Assembly: GCF_028728205.1 (NCBI RefSeq)
Contig: NZ_JAQYUU010000013.1
Span: forward strand, 1-49,657
Direction: 5' to 3'
DNA length: 49,657 nt
Source: Clostridium sp. 'White wine YQ'
GTDB taxonomy: Bacteria > Bacillota > Clostridia > Clostridiales > Clostridiaceae
Below, piece by piece: positions 1 through 7,197 of the stretch. The notes beneath the pieces are model-generated. The model saw only the letters and a program-made list of their open reading frames with translations. It searched no databases and was not told where the DNA came from. The translations under genes were made by a program, and so were the position numbers. Position 1 is the stretch's first letter, and the number at the start of each line of letters is the position of its first letter.

Positions 1-106
1 TAATCTTTATGAGTTTGAATTTTTAGAAATGAAGTCCATATAGAAAATACCAAAATTTAGTGTTATTATTATAGTTAATTAATCTATTTCTAAGAAGGTG
101 AAGAAA

Positions 107-1345
107 ATGAATGCAGAAATTATATCAGTAGGAACAGAACTATTGCTCGGAGATATAGTCAATACTAACGCTCAGTATTTATCAAGAGAATTAGCTAATC
201 TAGGAATTAATGTATATAGACAGACTGTTGTTGGAGATAATGAGGAAAGAATATTAGAAAGCTTTGAGAGAGCTTTTGAAAATAGTGATATTATAGTCAC
301 AACTGGTGGGCTTGGACCCACTCCAGATGATTTAACAAAGGAAGTTGCAGCAAAATATTTTAAGCAAGAACTAGTACTTCATGAAGAATCTTATAAAAAG
401 TTAGAAAGTTATTTTAAAAATAATGGTAGAGGGGTTACCGAAAGCAATAAAAAGCAGGCATATTTCCCAAAGGAAGCTATTATTCTAAAAAATAACCATG
501 GAACTGCTCCAGGAGCAATATTAGAAGGCGAGAAAGGTAAGAAAATAATTATTTTACCAGGACCGCCTAAGGAAATGAAGCCTATGTTTGATGAACAGGT
601 TATTCCATATTTAAAAAAGTTTACTGACAATGTGTTAGTCTCAAAAACACTAAGATTATTTGGAATAGGCGAAAGTCATATGGCAGAAGAAATAAAAGAG
701 ATTATAGATGCTCAAACCAATCCAACCATTGCACCATATGCAAAAGATGTGGATGTAACATTAAGAATTACAGCTAAAGGAAAAAATGAAGAAGATGCAA
801 GGAAGCTTATAATCCCAATGGAGAAGAAGGTTAGAGATAAGCTTGGAGAATTTATTTATGGTGAAGGGGAGACCACATTAGAAGAAGTAGTTGCGAAGAT
901 GCTAGTGGATAAGAAGATAACTATTTCTACAGCAGAAAGCTGCACTGGTGGAATGATAGCTTCAAAGTTAATAAATTATGGAGGAATAAGTGAATGTTTT
1001 CTCGAAGGTGCAGTAACTTATTCAAATGAAGCAAAAGCAAATAGATTAGGTGTTAAGAAAGAAACCTTAGAAAGATATGGTGCAGTTAGTGAAGAGACAG
1101 CAAAAGAAATGGCTGAAGGGGTAGCAAAGACTTCTGGAACGGATATAGGTGTTTCAACTACTGGAATTGCAGGACCTACAGGCGGAACTAAGGAGAAACC
1201 AGTGGGACTTGTTTATGTAGGTATAAGCTATAAGGGAAAAACAATAGCAAAAAGATTTGAGTTTCAAGGAGATAGAAATAAGGTTAGGATAAGAACTACA
1301 ATGAATGCATTAAATATAATTAGAAAAACTATAAGTGAAGAATAA
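107..1345 (+). CDS. cinA: CinA family nicotinamide-nucleotide amidohydrolase
   Basis: This 412-residue protein has the usual CinA layout. The N-terminal half is a molybdopterin-binding-like (MoaB/MogA) domain with GTELLLGD near the start and TGGLGPTPDD. The C-terminal half is a CinA amidase domain with STAESCTGG and GIAGPTGG. In the family the C-terminal domain deamidates nicotinamide mononucleotide in pyridine nucleotide salvage and the N-terminal domain is linked to ADP-ribose hydrolysis. The ATG at 107 is chosen over an in-frame GTG at 98 because the GTG lies inside the Shine-Dalgarno-like AAGGTG (95-100), which sits 6 nt before the ATG. The gene stands alone; its own promoter is not obvious in the 100 bases shown. 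Confidence 0.95.
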   Translation: MNAEIISVGTELLLGDIVNTNAQYLSRELANLGINVYRQTVVGDNEERILESFERAFENSDIIVTTGGLGPTPDDLTKEVAAKYFKQELVLHEESYKKLESYFKNNGRGVTESNKKQAYFPKEAIILKNNHGTAPGAILEGEKGKKIIILPGPPKEMKPMFDEQVIPYLKKFTDNVLVSKTLRLFGIGESHMAEEIKEIIDAQTNPTIAPYAKDVDVTLRITAKGKNEEDARKLIIPMEKKVRDKLGEFIYGEGETTLEEVVAKMLVDKKITISTAESCTGGMIASKLINYGGISECFLEGAVTYSNEAKANRLGVKKETLERYGAVSEETAKEMAEGVAKTSGTDIGVSTTGIAGPTGGTKEKPVGLVYVGISYKGKTIAKRFEFQGDRNKVRIRTTMNALNIIRKTISEE

Positions 1346-1380
1346 AGAACAGATACATTGTCTATGATTAAAATAACATA

Positions 1381-1412
1381 CCCTCTAGAATGCAGTAGCA
1401 AGATCTAGAGGG
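1381..1412 (+). terminator. hairpin downstream of cinA, possible weak terminator
   Basis: A perfect 9-bp stem (CCCTCTAGA at 1381-1389, TCTAGAGGG at 1404-1412) with a 14-nt loop lies 36 nt after the cinA stop. The following bases are only moderately T-rich, so termination is plausible but weak. The remaining gap to 1589 shows a TATAAT-like hexamer near 1508 that could serve the next gene. Confidence 0.45.
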
Positions 1413-1589
1413 CAGTTAATTGTTATATTTAAATGGGGGAGAGGCTAAATTGTATAAAGCAATTTTGCTTCAATAATAGTGTAGACATATTTATAAATTT
1501 TTATACAGTATAATATTTAGAGATAAGAAAAATATTTTAATAATAGATTGGTAATCTTTTTGAAATGACATGTAGAAAGTAGGAATTTT

Positions 1590-2528
1590 ATGAAAAAAGT
1601 TTTTAGAGCAAATTTATATTTTTTAATCATATTAGTTCTTAGTGTTTTTGGACCAGAAGTTATAAATCCATTTTTAGTATCAATAGGACTTAGGGATGTT
1701 AGGGTCGTATTAGAGGCAAATCATATTTTATTATTTTTAGTACCTGCAATAATATATATATTTGTAACTAAATCATCTTTTAAGAAGACGTTTAGGCTTA
1801 ATCCACTAAGTTTAAAGAATGTTTTGTTAATAATTGGTTTAGGTTTTGCTATTCAACCTGTTATGATGCTTTTTTCTCTCATAACAAGTTTCTTTTTTAG
1901 TAATGATATTTCAAATTTTATAAACTCTATAAGTGATACTCCGTATCCAGTAATGTTACTACTAATAGCAGTAACACCAGCTATAACAGAAGAGGTTACA
2001 TTAAGAGGAGTAGTGCTATCAGGTTATAATTTTAAAAATAAATGGATAGCAGCTATTGCTACTGGAATATTATTTGGGATTTTTCATTTAAATGCACAGC
2101 AATTTCTTTATGCAGCCGTACTTGGAATGGTATTAGCATATTTAGTTAGAGTAACTAATAGCATATTTGCCTCTTCGTTATTACATTTTATGATTAATGG
2201 AATACAAGTTTCTCTGCAAAAGATACTTGCGCCATTTGTGAAGAATAACTCAACTCCAGACATTGCCTCCCTAGGAATGGATGCCAAAATCGGTGCGCTT
2301 ATATCTTATGGAGCATTAGCTATATTGTTTGGTGCACTTTCAATAATTATAATTAGAAAGATTGAGAAGAATTGCAAGAGTAAAGGGATTTACGATTGTT
2401 ATGAAAGTCTTTCTATGGAAACAGAGATGGCTTTAAGGACTGAGCTTATTAAAGAGAGAGTAATAAATCTTCCGATGATTGGAATAATAGTATTTTATTT
2501 ATTTGCAATGATAGTAATAATAAAATAA
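1590..2528 (+). CDS. CPBP family intramembrane metalloprotease
   Basis: This 312-residue polytopic membrane protein carries the CPBP (CAAX protease / bacteriocin-processing) signature: EE at 134-135 with R139, FGIFH ending at H166, and a third motif with H199 in LLHFMIN. These are the expected glutamate and histidine zinc ligands of a glutamic-type intramembrane protease. Hydrophobic segments occur at about 8-30, 45-60, 78-102, 122-132, 152-168, 172-188 and near both ends of the C-terminal part. Family members cleave prenylated or other membrane substrates or give immunity to peptide bacteriocins; the substrate here is unknown. No bacteriocin genes are adjacent. Confidence 0.9.
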   Translation: MKKVFRANLYFLIILVLSVFGPEVINPFLVSIGLRDVRVVLEANHILLFLVPAIIYIFVTKSSFKKTFRLNPLSLKNVLLIIGLGFAIQPVMMLFSLITSFFFSNDISNFINSISDTPYPVMLLLIAVTPAITEEVTLRGVVLSGYNFKNKWIAAIATGILFGIFHLNAQQFLYAAVLGMVLAYLVRVTNSIFASSLLHFMINGIQVSLQKILAPFVKNNSTPDIASLGMDAKIGALISYGALAILFGALSIIIIRKIEKNCKSKGIYDCYESLSMETEMALRTELIKERVINLPMIGIIVFYLFAMIVIIK

Positions 2529-2556
2529 AGTCAATATAATATTATTTAGCTCATCT

Positions 2557-2715
2557 ATGGGGCGGTTTATGATTAACACAATCTACGCAAATAAAAATTT
2601 AGTAGGTGAGTATACTACTGTATTAAATGGTTTTATACAATCAATAGAGATAATTGGTGCTTTAATATTTTCTATAGGATTAATAAATATGTTTATAGAG
2701 AAAAAGTATAAATAG
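2557..2715 (+). CDS. possible 52-residue membrane peptide or gene remnant
   Basis: A short open frame downstream of the CPBP gene begins at ATG 2557 (or ATG 2569) and has one hydrophobic helix (IEIIGALIFSIGL) followed by a charged end (EKKYK). A G-rich stretch, GGGGCGG, precedes the second ATG by only 3 nt, which is a poor ribosome binding site. The composition looks like the C-terminal end of a membrane protein, so this may be the 3' remnant of a deleted gene rather than an active small gene. Confidence 0.3.
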   Translation: MGRFMINTIYANKNLVGEYTTVLNGFIQSIEIIGALIFSIGLINMFIEKKYK

Positions 2716-2750
2716 AATATATATTTCATAACTTTAATATGATACAAAAT

Positions 2751-2778
2751 AAAGTCCAGCAAATTTGCTGGACTTTTT
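2751..2778. terminator. bidirectional terminator, 26-bp perfect palindrome
   Basis: AAAGTCCAGCAAA (2751-2763) is followed at once by its exact reverse complement TTTGCTGGACTTT (2764-2776) and more T. It lies between convergent units (the CPBP side on plus and the aminotransferase on minus) and has U-runs in both directions. Confidence 0.85.
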
Positions 2779-2849
2779 AACTTAACATACTATGTTACCA
2801 ATATTATTTTTCAAAAGTTACTCTTTATAATTTAAAATATCTTTTTGAT

Positions 2850-4037
2850 TTATTTTAAATACATATTAGCTAACTTAGTAAATGCATCCAAAGATTTTTC
2901 AATTTTATCATAGGAAATACAATAAGAAAGTCTAAAGTATCCTGGACAGCCAAAGGAAGAACCAGGTACTATAAGCAAATTGAATTTTTTAGCTTCATCT
3001 GCAAATTTAACATCATCTTCAATTAAAGCTTTAGGGAATAAATAGAACGCTCCTTGAGGCTTTATACATTCAAAACCTATTTTAACAAGATGATTGTATA
3101 ATAAATCTCTATTTTTCTTATATAAGTTTACATCTACCTCTGAATCTAGTGCTTTAGCAACAACTCTTTGGAAAAGAGAAGGAGCATTTACAAACCCAAG
3201 TATTCTGTTAGCAACATTTAGAGCTGCCATAAAATCAGAGAAATCATCCATATCACTATTTGCTACTATATATCCTATTCTCTCTCCAGGAAGGGATAGG
3301 GACTTACTATAAGAATAGCCTATAAGACAATTCTTATAATAATTTAGAATACATGGTACATTTACTCCATCATATACAATTTCTCTATAAGGTTCATCTG
3401 AAATCAAGTAAATGCTTGTATTAAATTCCTGCTGTTTCTTTTCTAGAAGAGCAGAAAGTCTTTTTATTAAGTCTTCAGAATAAACAACTCCAGTTGGATT
3501 ATTTGGAGTATTAATTATAATAGCTTTTGTTTTTGAAGTTATTTTCATTTCTAACTCAGCCAAATTAGGCTCAAAGGTAGTTAAGTCAGCTGAGACAACT
3601 ACCAAATTTCCTTGAAAATTTTCTACATAGTTATTATATTCCCCAAAGTATGGCGCAAAGACTATAACTTCATCGCAAGGATTTAATAATGTTTTAAAAA
3701 TGATATTAAGTCCGCCTGCTGCCCCACAAGTCATTACTATATTATCATGAGATAAATTTAATGAGTGCTTTTTATTAAGAAAGCTTGCAATAGCTTCTCT
3801 AACATCTTCATAACCAGAATTGTTCATATAGCCGTGAACATAGTTTGGTGACTCATCATTTAATATTTCTATTATGGAATTTTTAATATTTTCAGGAGGT
3901 TCAAGGTTTGGATTTCCTAAGCTGAAATCAAAAACATTATCTTCTCCATAGATTGCAGATAGTCTTTTTCCTTCTTCAAACATAGCACGTATTAAAGAGC
4001 TAGTTGAAACAAGTTCCTGCATTTTATCTGAAATCAT
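2850..4037 (-). CDS. PLP-dependent aminotransferase, class I/II
   Basis: This fold-type I aminotransferase of about 395 residues shows FSLGNPNLEPP near the N-terminus, TCGAAGG in the cofactor phosphate region, NTPNNPTGVV, SDEPYRE and the Schiff-base lysine K245 in SYSKSLSLPGERIGY. A late arginine for the substrate carboxylate is in YFRLSYC. It probably transfers an amino group between an amino acid and a 2-oxoacid; the exact substrate cannot be read from sequence. The ATG at 4037 is preferred over one 15 nt upstream because GGGGG lies 8 nt before it, whereas the upstream ATG has no ribosome binding site. It is a single-gene unit ending at the palindromic terminator. Confidence 0.9.
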   Translation of the reverse strand: MISDKMQELVSTSSLIRAMFEEGKRLSAIYGEDNVFDFSLGNPNLEPPENIKNSIIEILNDESPNYVHGYMNNSGYEDVREAIASFLNKKHSLNLSHDNIVMTCGAAGGLNIIFKTLLNPCDEVIVFAPYFGEYNNYVENFQGNLVVVSADLTTFEPNLAELEMKITSKTKAIIINTPNNPTGVVYSEDLIKRLSALLEKKQQEFNTSIYLISDEPYREIVYDGVNVPCILNYYKNCLIGYSYSKSLSLPGERIGYIVANSDMDDFSDFMAALNVANRILGFVNAPSLFQRVVAKALDSEVDVNLYKKNRDLLYNHLVKIGFECIKPQGAFYLFPKALIEDDVKFADEAKKFNLLIVPGSSFGCPGYFRLSYCISYDKIEKSLDAFTKLANMYLK

Positions 4038-4104
4038 ACTACATGCCCCCATTCATTTACTAAGTAATACTAATTATTTTATCACACTTTAGTAAAGAAT
4101 TAAA

Positions 4105-4142
4105 TTTTCCTTAAGCTATCTCCAACATAGATTTAAGGAAAA
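4105..4142 (-). terminator. inverted repeat at the 3' end of the DUF1284 gene
   Basis: TTTTCCTTAA (4105-4114) pairs with TTAAGGAAAA (4133-4142) across an 18-nt loop that contains the end of the DUF1284 gene. On the minus strand the tail is AATTTAATTC, a weak U-tract, so this is a possible terminator of the bioY unit. Confidence 0.4.
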
Positions 4143-4490
4143 CCATTCACAATTTCCACAAATATCATTAATTACTTCTGTTGGAATAGAATCTTCAAAT
4201 TTTTTCTTAATATCAATATAATTATATGTTTTATCTGGAGTTAATGAGAAATGTTTAATTACTTTTACATCCATAATAGAAACTTTATCAGCACTAGTGC
4301 AGATATTGGATGAATTCAAGTTAGGGCATTTTAAGCAAATATTATCATTTTCAAGGGTAAGTGTGAAATTTTGCTCAGTATTATTTAGCTTAAAAAGTAT
4401 TTCATGCATATTCTTAGTAAAATCAGAACTATAGCCTTTACCTACAAACCATCTTAGGCATAATAAATGATGTGGCCTAAGATATAGCAT
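4116..4490 (-). CDS. DUF1284 domain-containing protein
   Basis: This 124-residue protein starts with LRPHHLLCLRWF, the opening typical of DUF1284. It has two cysteine clusters (CLKCPNLNSSNIC and ICGNCEWFSLNLC), suggesting that it binds a metal or an iron-sulfur cluster. The family function is not established. The gene overlaps the end of bioY by 14 nt and is almost certainly co-transcribed and translationally coupled, hinting at a shared biotin- or sulfur-related context, though that link is only positional. Confidence 0.85.
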   Translation of the reverse strand: MLYLRPHHLLCLRWFVGKGYSSDFTKNMHEILFKLNNTEQNFTLTLENDNICLKCPNLNSSNICTSADKVSIMDVKVIKHFSLTPDKTYNYIDIKKKFEDSIPTEVINDICGNCEWFSLNLCWR

Positions 4491-5031
4491 TGGAACTAGT
4501 TCCTATGTTAAGTCTTCTTTTTATATTTAAGCCTAATAGTATAGTAATAAATACAACAATTATATCTTTAACGATAAAAGGATAAAGTCCAGCAGCTAAT
4601 GCAGCAGTAACAGATAAATGAGCTACTAGTGATAATTGTAGAACTCCAACTAAATAATCAAAAGCAAGAGCTATATAAGTTAATATGAAGATTAAAATTG
4701 TATTAGTGCTTGAAGCTACATTAGAAATTATTAAAGGCATTATAAGAAATCCAAGAAGGTATCCACCAGTAGGCCCTACGATAATATTAAAGCCACCATG
4801 AAAGCTTGCAAAAACAGGTAATCCTATTGCTCCTAATAAAAGAAAAACTAAAACAGACAAAAATGATTGCTTAGGTTTAAAAATAATTGAAATTAATATA
4901 ACTGCGGGTACTTGTAGGGTTAATGGAACAGCTGAAAATGGCAGCGGAATAGAAAATTGAGAAAGAACAGCTAAAATTGCAGCCCCCATACCTATAAATG
5001 TTATATCTCTAATTGATAAAGTGTTTTTCAT
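4477..5031 (-). CDS. bioY: biotin transporter BioY (ECF S component)
   Basis: This 184-residue membrane protein has the BioY pattern: LSIRDITFIGMGAAI at the start, SIPLPFSAVPLTLQVPAV, LLGAIGLPVF and GPTGGYLLGF, with about six transmembrane helices. BioY binds biotin as the substrate-specific part of an energy-coupling factor transporter; the shared EcfA/EcfT energising unit is not in this window. The ATG at 5031 is chosen because AAGGAGAT stands 7 nt before it. An open frame continues 141 nt upstream, but that stretch contains the promoter and operator, so it is not coding. Regulation by biotin through BirA is strongly indicated upstream. Confidence 0.95.
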   Translation of the reverse strand: MKNTLSIRDITFIGMGAAILAVLSQFSIPLPFSAVPLTLQVPAVILISIIFKPKQSFLSVLVFLLLGAIGLPVFASFHGGFNIIVGPTGGYLLGFLIMPLIISNVASSTNTILIFILTYIALAFDYLVGVLQLSLVAHLSVTAALAAGLYPFIVKDIIVVFITILLGLNIKRRLNIGTSSNAIS

Positions 5032-5074
5032 GTTAATCTCCTTTTTAAAAAAGTATATGGTAAATATATACCAT

Positions 5075-5131
5075 AGTATAATAAGATAAAATATAATTGT
5101 CAACTTGAAATTTGAAACTTGGTTTACAATT
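5075..5131 (-). promoter_or_regulatory. bioY promoter with BirA (biotin repressor) operator
   Basis: On the minus strand a -35 TTGACA (5098-5103) and a -10 TATACT (5075-5080) are separated by exactly 17 bp. An inverted repeat overlaps the -35: AATTGTCAAC (5095-5104) and GGTTTACAATT (5121-5131), with 9 of 11 symmetric positions matching. This fits the Firmicutes BirA operator, in which two half-sites of the TTGTTAAC type are about 15 bp apart. BirA with biotinyl-AMP would cover the promoter when biotin is plentiful. Confidence 0.88.
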
Positions 5132-5170
5132 AAAATAAAAAAGTGCGCCATCAATAAGTTGATAGCACAC
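5132..5170 (-). terminator. terminator of the small 5182-5325 gene
   Basis: On the minus strand a hairpin with arms GTGCTATCAA and TTGATGGCGCAC and a 4-nt loop is followed by TTTTTTATTTT. It begins 12 nt past the small gene's stop and directly abuts the BirA operator, insulating bioY from upstream transcription. Confidence 0.8.
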
Positions 5171-5181
5171 ATTTTACTAAA

Positions 5182-5325
5182 TTATTTTTTTAAGGTAGAG
5201 GTCCATTGATTGTCAGTTGCAGATTTTTGCTTTTTCTCACCGTTGCAAGTACAGCTGTTTTGAGTAGGATCTCCAGCTGGAGAAGCCCACTGATTATCTG
5301 TAGCTGATTTTTCTTTATTATTCAT
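5182..5325 (-). CDS. 47-residue protein with duplicated KSATDNQW motif
   Basis: An open frame of 47 codons starts with ATG, has GGGAGG 8 nt upstream and ends just before a good terminator. The octapeptide KSATDNQW occurs twice (about residues 6-13 and 34-41), each followed by a short S/T tail, with NSCTCNGEKK between the copies. The two DNA copies differ at five codons, all synonymous, so the peptide is under selection. It is hydrophilic, with no signal peptide and two cysteines. I do not recognise a family; possibilities are a small regulatory or spore-associated protein, or a precursor peptide. Confidence 0.8.
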   Translation of the reverse strand: MNNKEKSATDNQWASPAGDPTQNSCTCNGEKKQKSATDNQWTSTLKK

Positions 5326-5530
5326 CTTCAAAACCTCCCTTCTTTATAGAGCCATAAAAATATAATTAAATATTTTAAAACTCTACGATTATATTTTTAA
5401 CTAATTAAGTTTTTAAATTCTATAAAAAGAATTGAAGTGTTGGATAAAATTATAAGAATAAATACTCTTGTAATAAGTCGTACCATCTATTAAAATTATC
5501 CTAGCGAAGTATTACTAAGGAGAGAAGAAA

Positions 5531-7099
5531 ATGAGTGTTTTAACAGTTAAAGATATGAGCCATGGATTTGGTGATAGAGCTATATTTGAAGATGTTTCTT
5601 TTAGATTATTAAAAGGAGAACACGTAGGTTTAATTGGAGCTAATGGAGAAGGAAAATCTACATTTATGAATATAGTTACCAATAAACTTATGCCAGATGA
5701 AGGTAAAGTAATTTGGTCAAATAATGTTAGAGTTGGATACATGGACCAGCATGCAGTATTAGAAAAAGGAATATCCATAAGAGATGCACTTAGAGATGCA
5801 TTTAAATATTTATTTGACTTAGAAGAAGAAATGAATTCTCTTTATGGAAAAATGGGAGAAGTTGAACCAGAAGAACTAGAAAAGATGCTTGAAAGAACTG
5901 CAACTATTCAAGATTTATTAGATCACAATGGATTTTATGTAATAGATGCGAAGGTGGAAGAAGTTGCTAAAGGTCTTGGACTTTTAGATTTAGGACTAGA
6001 TAGAGATGTAGATGACTTATCAGGTGGACAAAGAACAAAGATTTTACTTGGAAAGCTATTATTACAAAATTCAGAAATACTACTTTTAGACGAGCCTACT
6101 AACTACTTAGATGAAGAACATATAGAGTGGCTTAAGAGATATTTAAATAATTATGAAAATGCTTTTATACTAATATCCCATGATATTCCATTTTTAAATT
6201 CAGTAGTTAACCTAATTTATCATGTAGAAGAAAGAAAGTTAACAAGATATGTAGGAGACTATGATGAGTTTAGAAGATTATATGATGAAAGTAAGAAGAG
6301 ATTAGAAGCAGCATATGAAAAGCAACAAAAAGAAATAGCTAGACTAGAAGACTTCGTTGCAAGAAATAAAGCAAATGTTGCTACTGCAAATATGGCTAAA
6401 TCAAGACAAAAGAAACTTGATAAGATGGAAGTTATAGAGCTTTCAAAAGAAAAACCAAAGCCAGAGTTTAACTTCAAAGCAGCTAGAGCTTCAGGAAAAG
6501 CAATATTTGAAACTAGAGATTTAGTAATAGGATATGATTCACCATTAACTAAACCATTAAATCTTTATATGGAAAGAGGACAAAAGATTGCTTTAGTTGG
6601 AGCAAATGGATTAGGTAAATCTACACTTCTAAAGAGCCTACTTGGTAAAGTTAAGCCTTTAAGTGGAGAAGTAGAACTTGGAGATTATCAATATATAGGT
6701 TATTTTGAACAAGAAGATAGATCAGGAAACACTAATACTTGTATAGAAGAAGTATGGCAAGAGTTCCCAAGCAAGACTCAATATGAAATTAGAGCAGCCT
6801 TAGCTAAATGTGGATTAACAACAAAACAGTTAGAATCAAAAATCATGGTTTTATCTGGAGGAGAAGCTGCAAAAGTAAGACTATGTAAGATTCTAAATAC
6901 TGAAACAAATATATTAATCCTAGACGAGCCTACAAACCATTTGGATGTAGAAGCTAAAGAAGAATTAAAAAGAGCCTTAAAAGAATATAAGGGTTCAATA
7001 TTACTAGTATCCCATGAACCAGAATTCTATAGAGATGTGGTAACAGAAATATGGAATTGTGAGGATTGGACAACTAAAATATGCGGTCCCACAAAATAA
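5531..7099 (+). CDS. ABC-F family ATPase (YkpA/YbiT-like)
   Basis: This 522-residue soluble protein has two ATP-binding cassettes and no membrane segments, the ABC-F arrangement. The first has Walker A GANGEGKST (about 36-44), LSGGQRTK and LLLDEPTNYLD; the second has GANGLGKST, LSGGEAAKV and LILDEPTNHLD. A charged linker of about 80 residues (KRLEAAYEKQQKEIARLED onward) matches the P-site tRNA interaction motif region. ABC-F proteins act on the ribosome; this subgroup is usually a translation factor rather than a drug-resistance protein. AAGGAG lies 8 nt before the ATG. The last 11 codons lie inside a direct repeat copied at 10.5 kb, so the 3' end appears to have served as an insertion site. 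Confidence 0.92.
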   Translation: MSVLTVKDMSHGFGDRAIFEDVSFRLLKGEHVGLIGANGEGKSTFMNIVTNKLMPDEGKVIWSNNVRVGYMDQHAVLEKGISIRDALRDAFKYLFDLEEEMNSLYGKMGEVEPEELEKMLERTATIQDLLDHNGFYVIDAKVEEVAKGLGLLDLGLDRDVDDLSGGQRTKILLGKLLLQNSEILLLDEPTNYLDEEHIEWLKRYLNNYENAFILISHDIPFLNSVVNLIYHVEERKLTRYVGDYDEFRRLYDESKKRLEAAYEKQQKEIARLEDFVARNKANVATANMAKSRQKKLDKMEVIELSKEKPKPEFNFKAARASGKAIFETRDLVIGYDSPLTKPLNLYMERGQKIALVGANGLGKSTLLKSLLGKVKPLSGEVELGDYQYIGYFEQEDRSGNTNTCIEEVWQEFPSKTQYEIRAALAKCGLTTKQLESKIMVLSGGEAAKVRLCKILNTETNILILDEPTNHLDVEAKEELKRALKEYKGSILLVSHEPEFYRDVVTEIWNCEDWTTKICGPTK

Positions 7100-7108
7100 G
7101 AGTACTAA
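7066..7108 (+). repeat. direct repeat, left copy (putative attL) at 3' end of ABC-F gene
   Basis: This 43-bp segment covering the last codons and stop of the ABC-F gene recurs at 10529-10571 in the same orientation with 41 of 43 bases identical. The differences are CCC/CTC and GAGTA/GATTA. A gene 3' end duplicated on both sides of an inserted block is the classical mark of site-specific integration. Confidence 0.8.
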
Positions 7109-7117
7109 ATATTATGG

Positions 7118-7149
7118 AAAGAGAAGCTGAAAATTAGCTTCTCTTTTTA
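7118..7149 (+). terminator. terminator after ABC-F gene
   Basis: AAAGAGAAGCT (7118-7128) and AGCTTCTCTTT (7135-7145) form an 11-bp stem with a 6-nt loop, followed by TTATAT. It lies inside the left end of the inserted cassette and separates the ABC-F transcript from the reverse transcriptase. Confidence 0.88.
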
Positions 7150-7197
7150 TATGTAAGTTTATGGTATAATTTAGCTAATGGGTATGGGAGGGATATA

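Noticed and set aside
5032..5172. N-terminal extension of BioY
   Set aside because: It covers the promoter and BirA operator; the family starts at the ATG at 5031.
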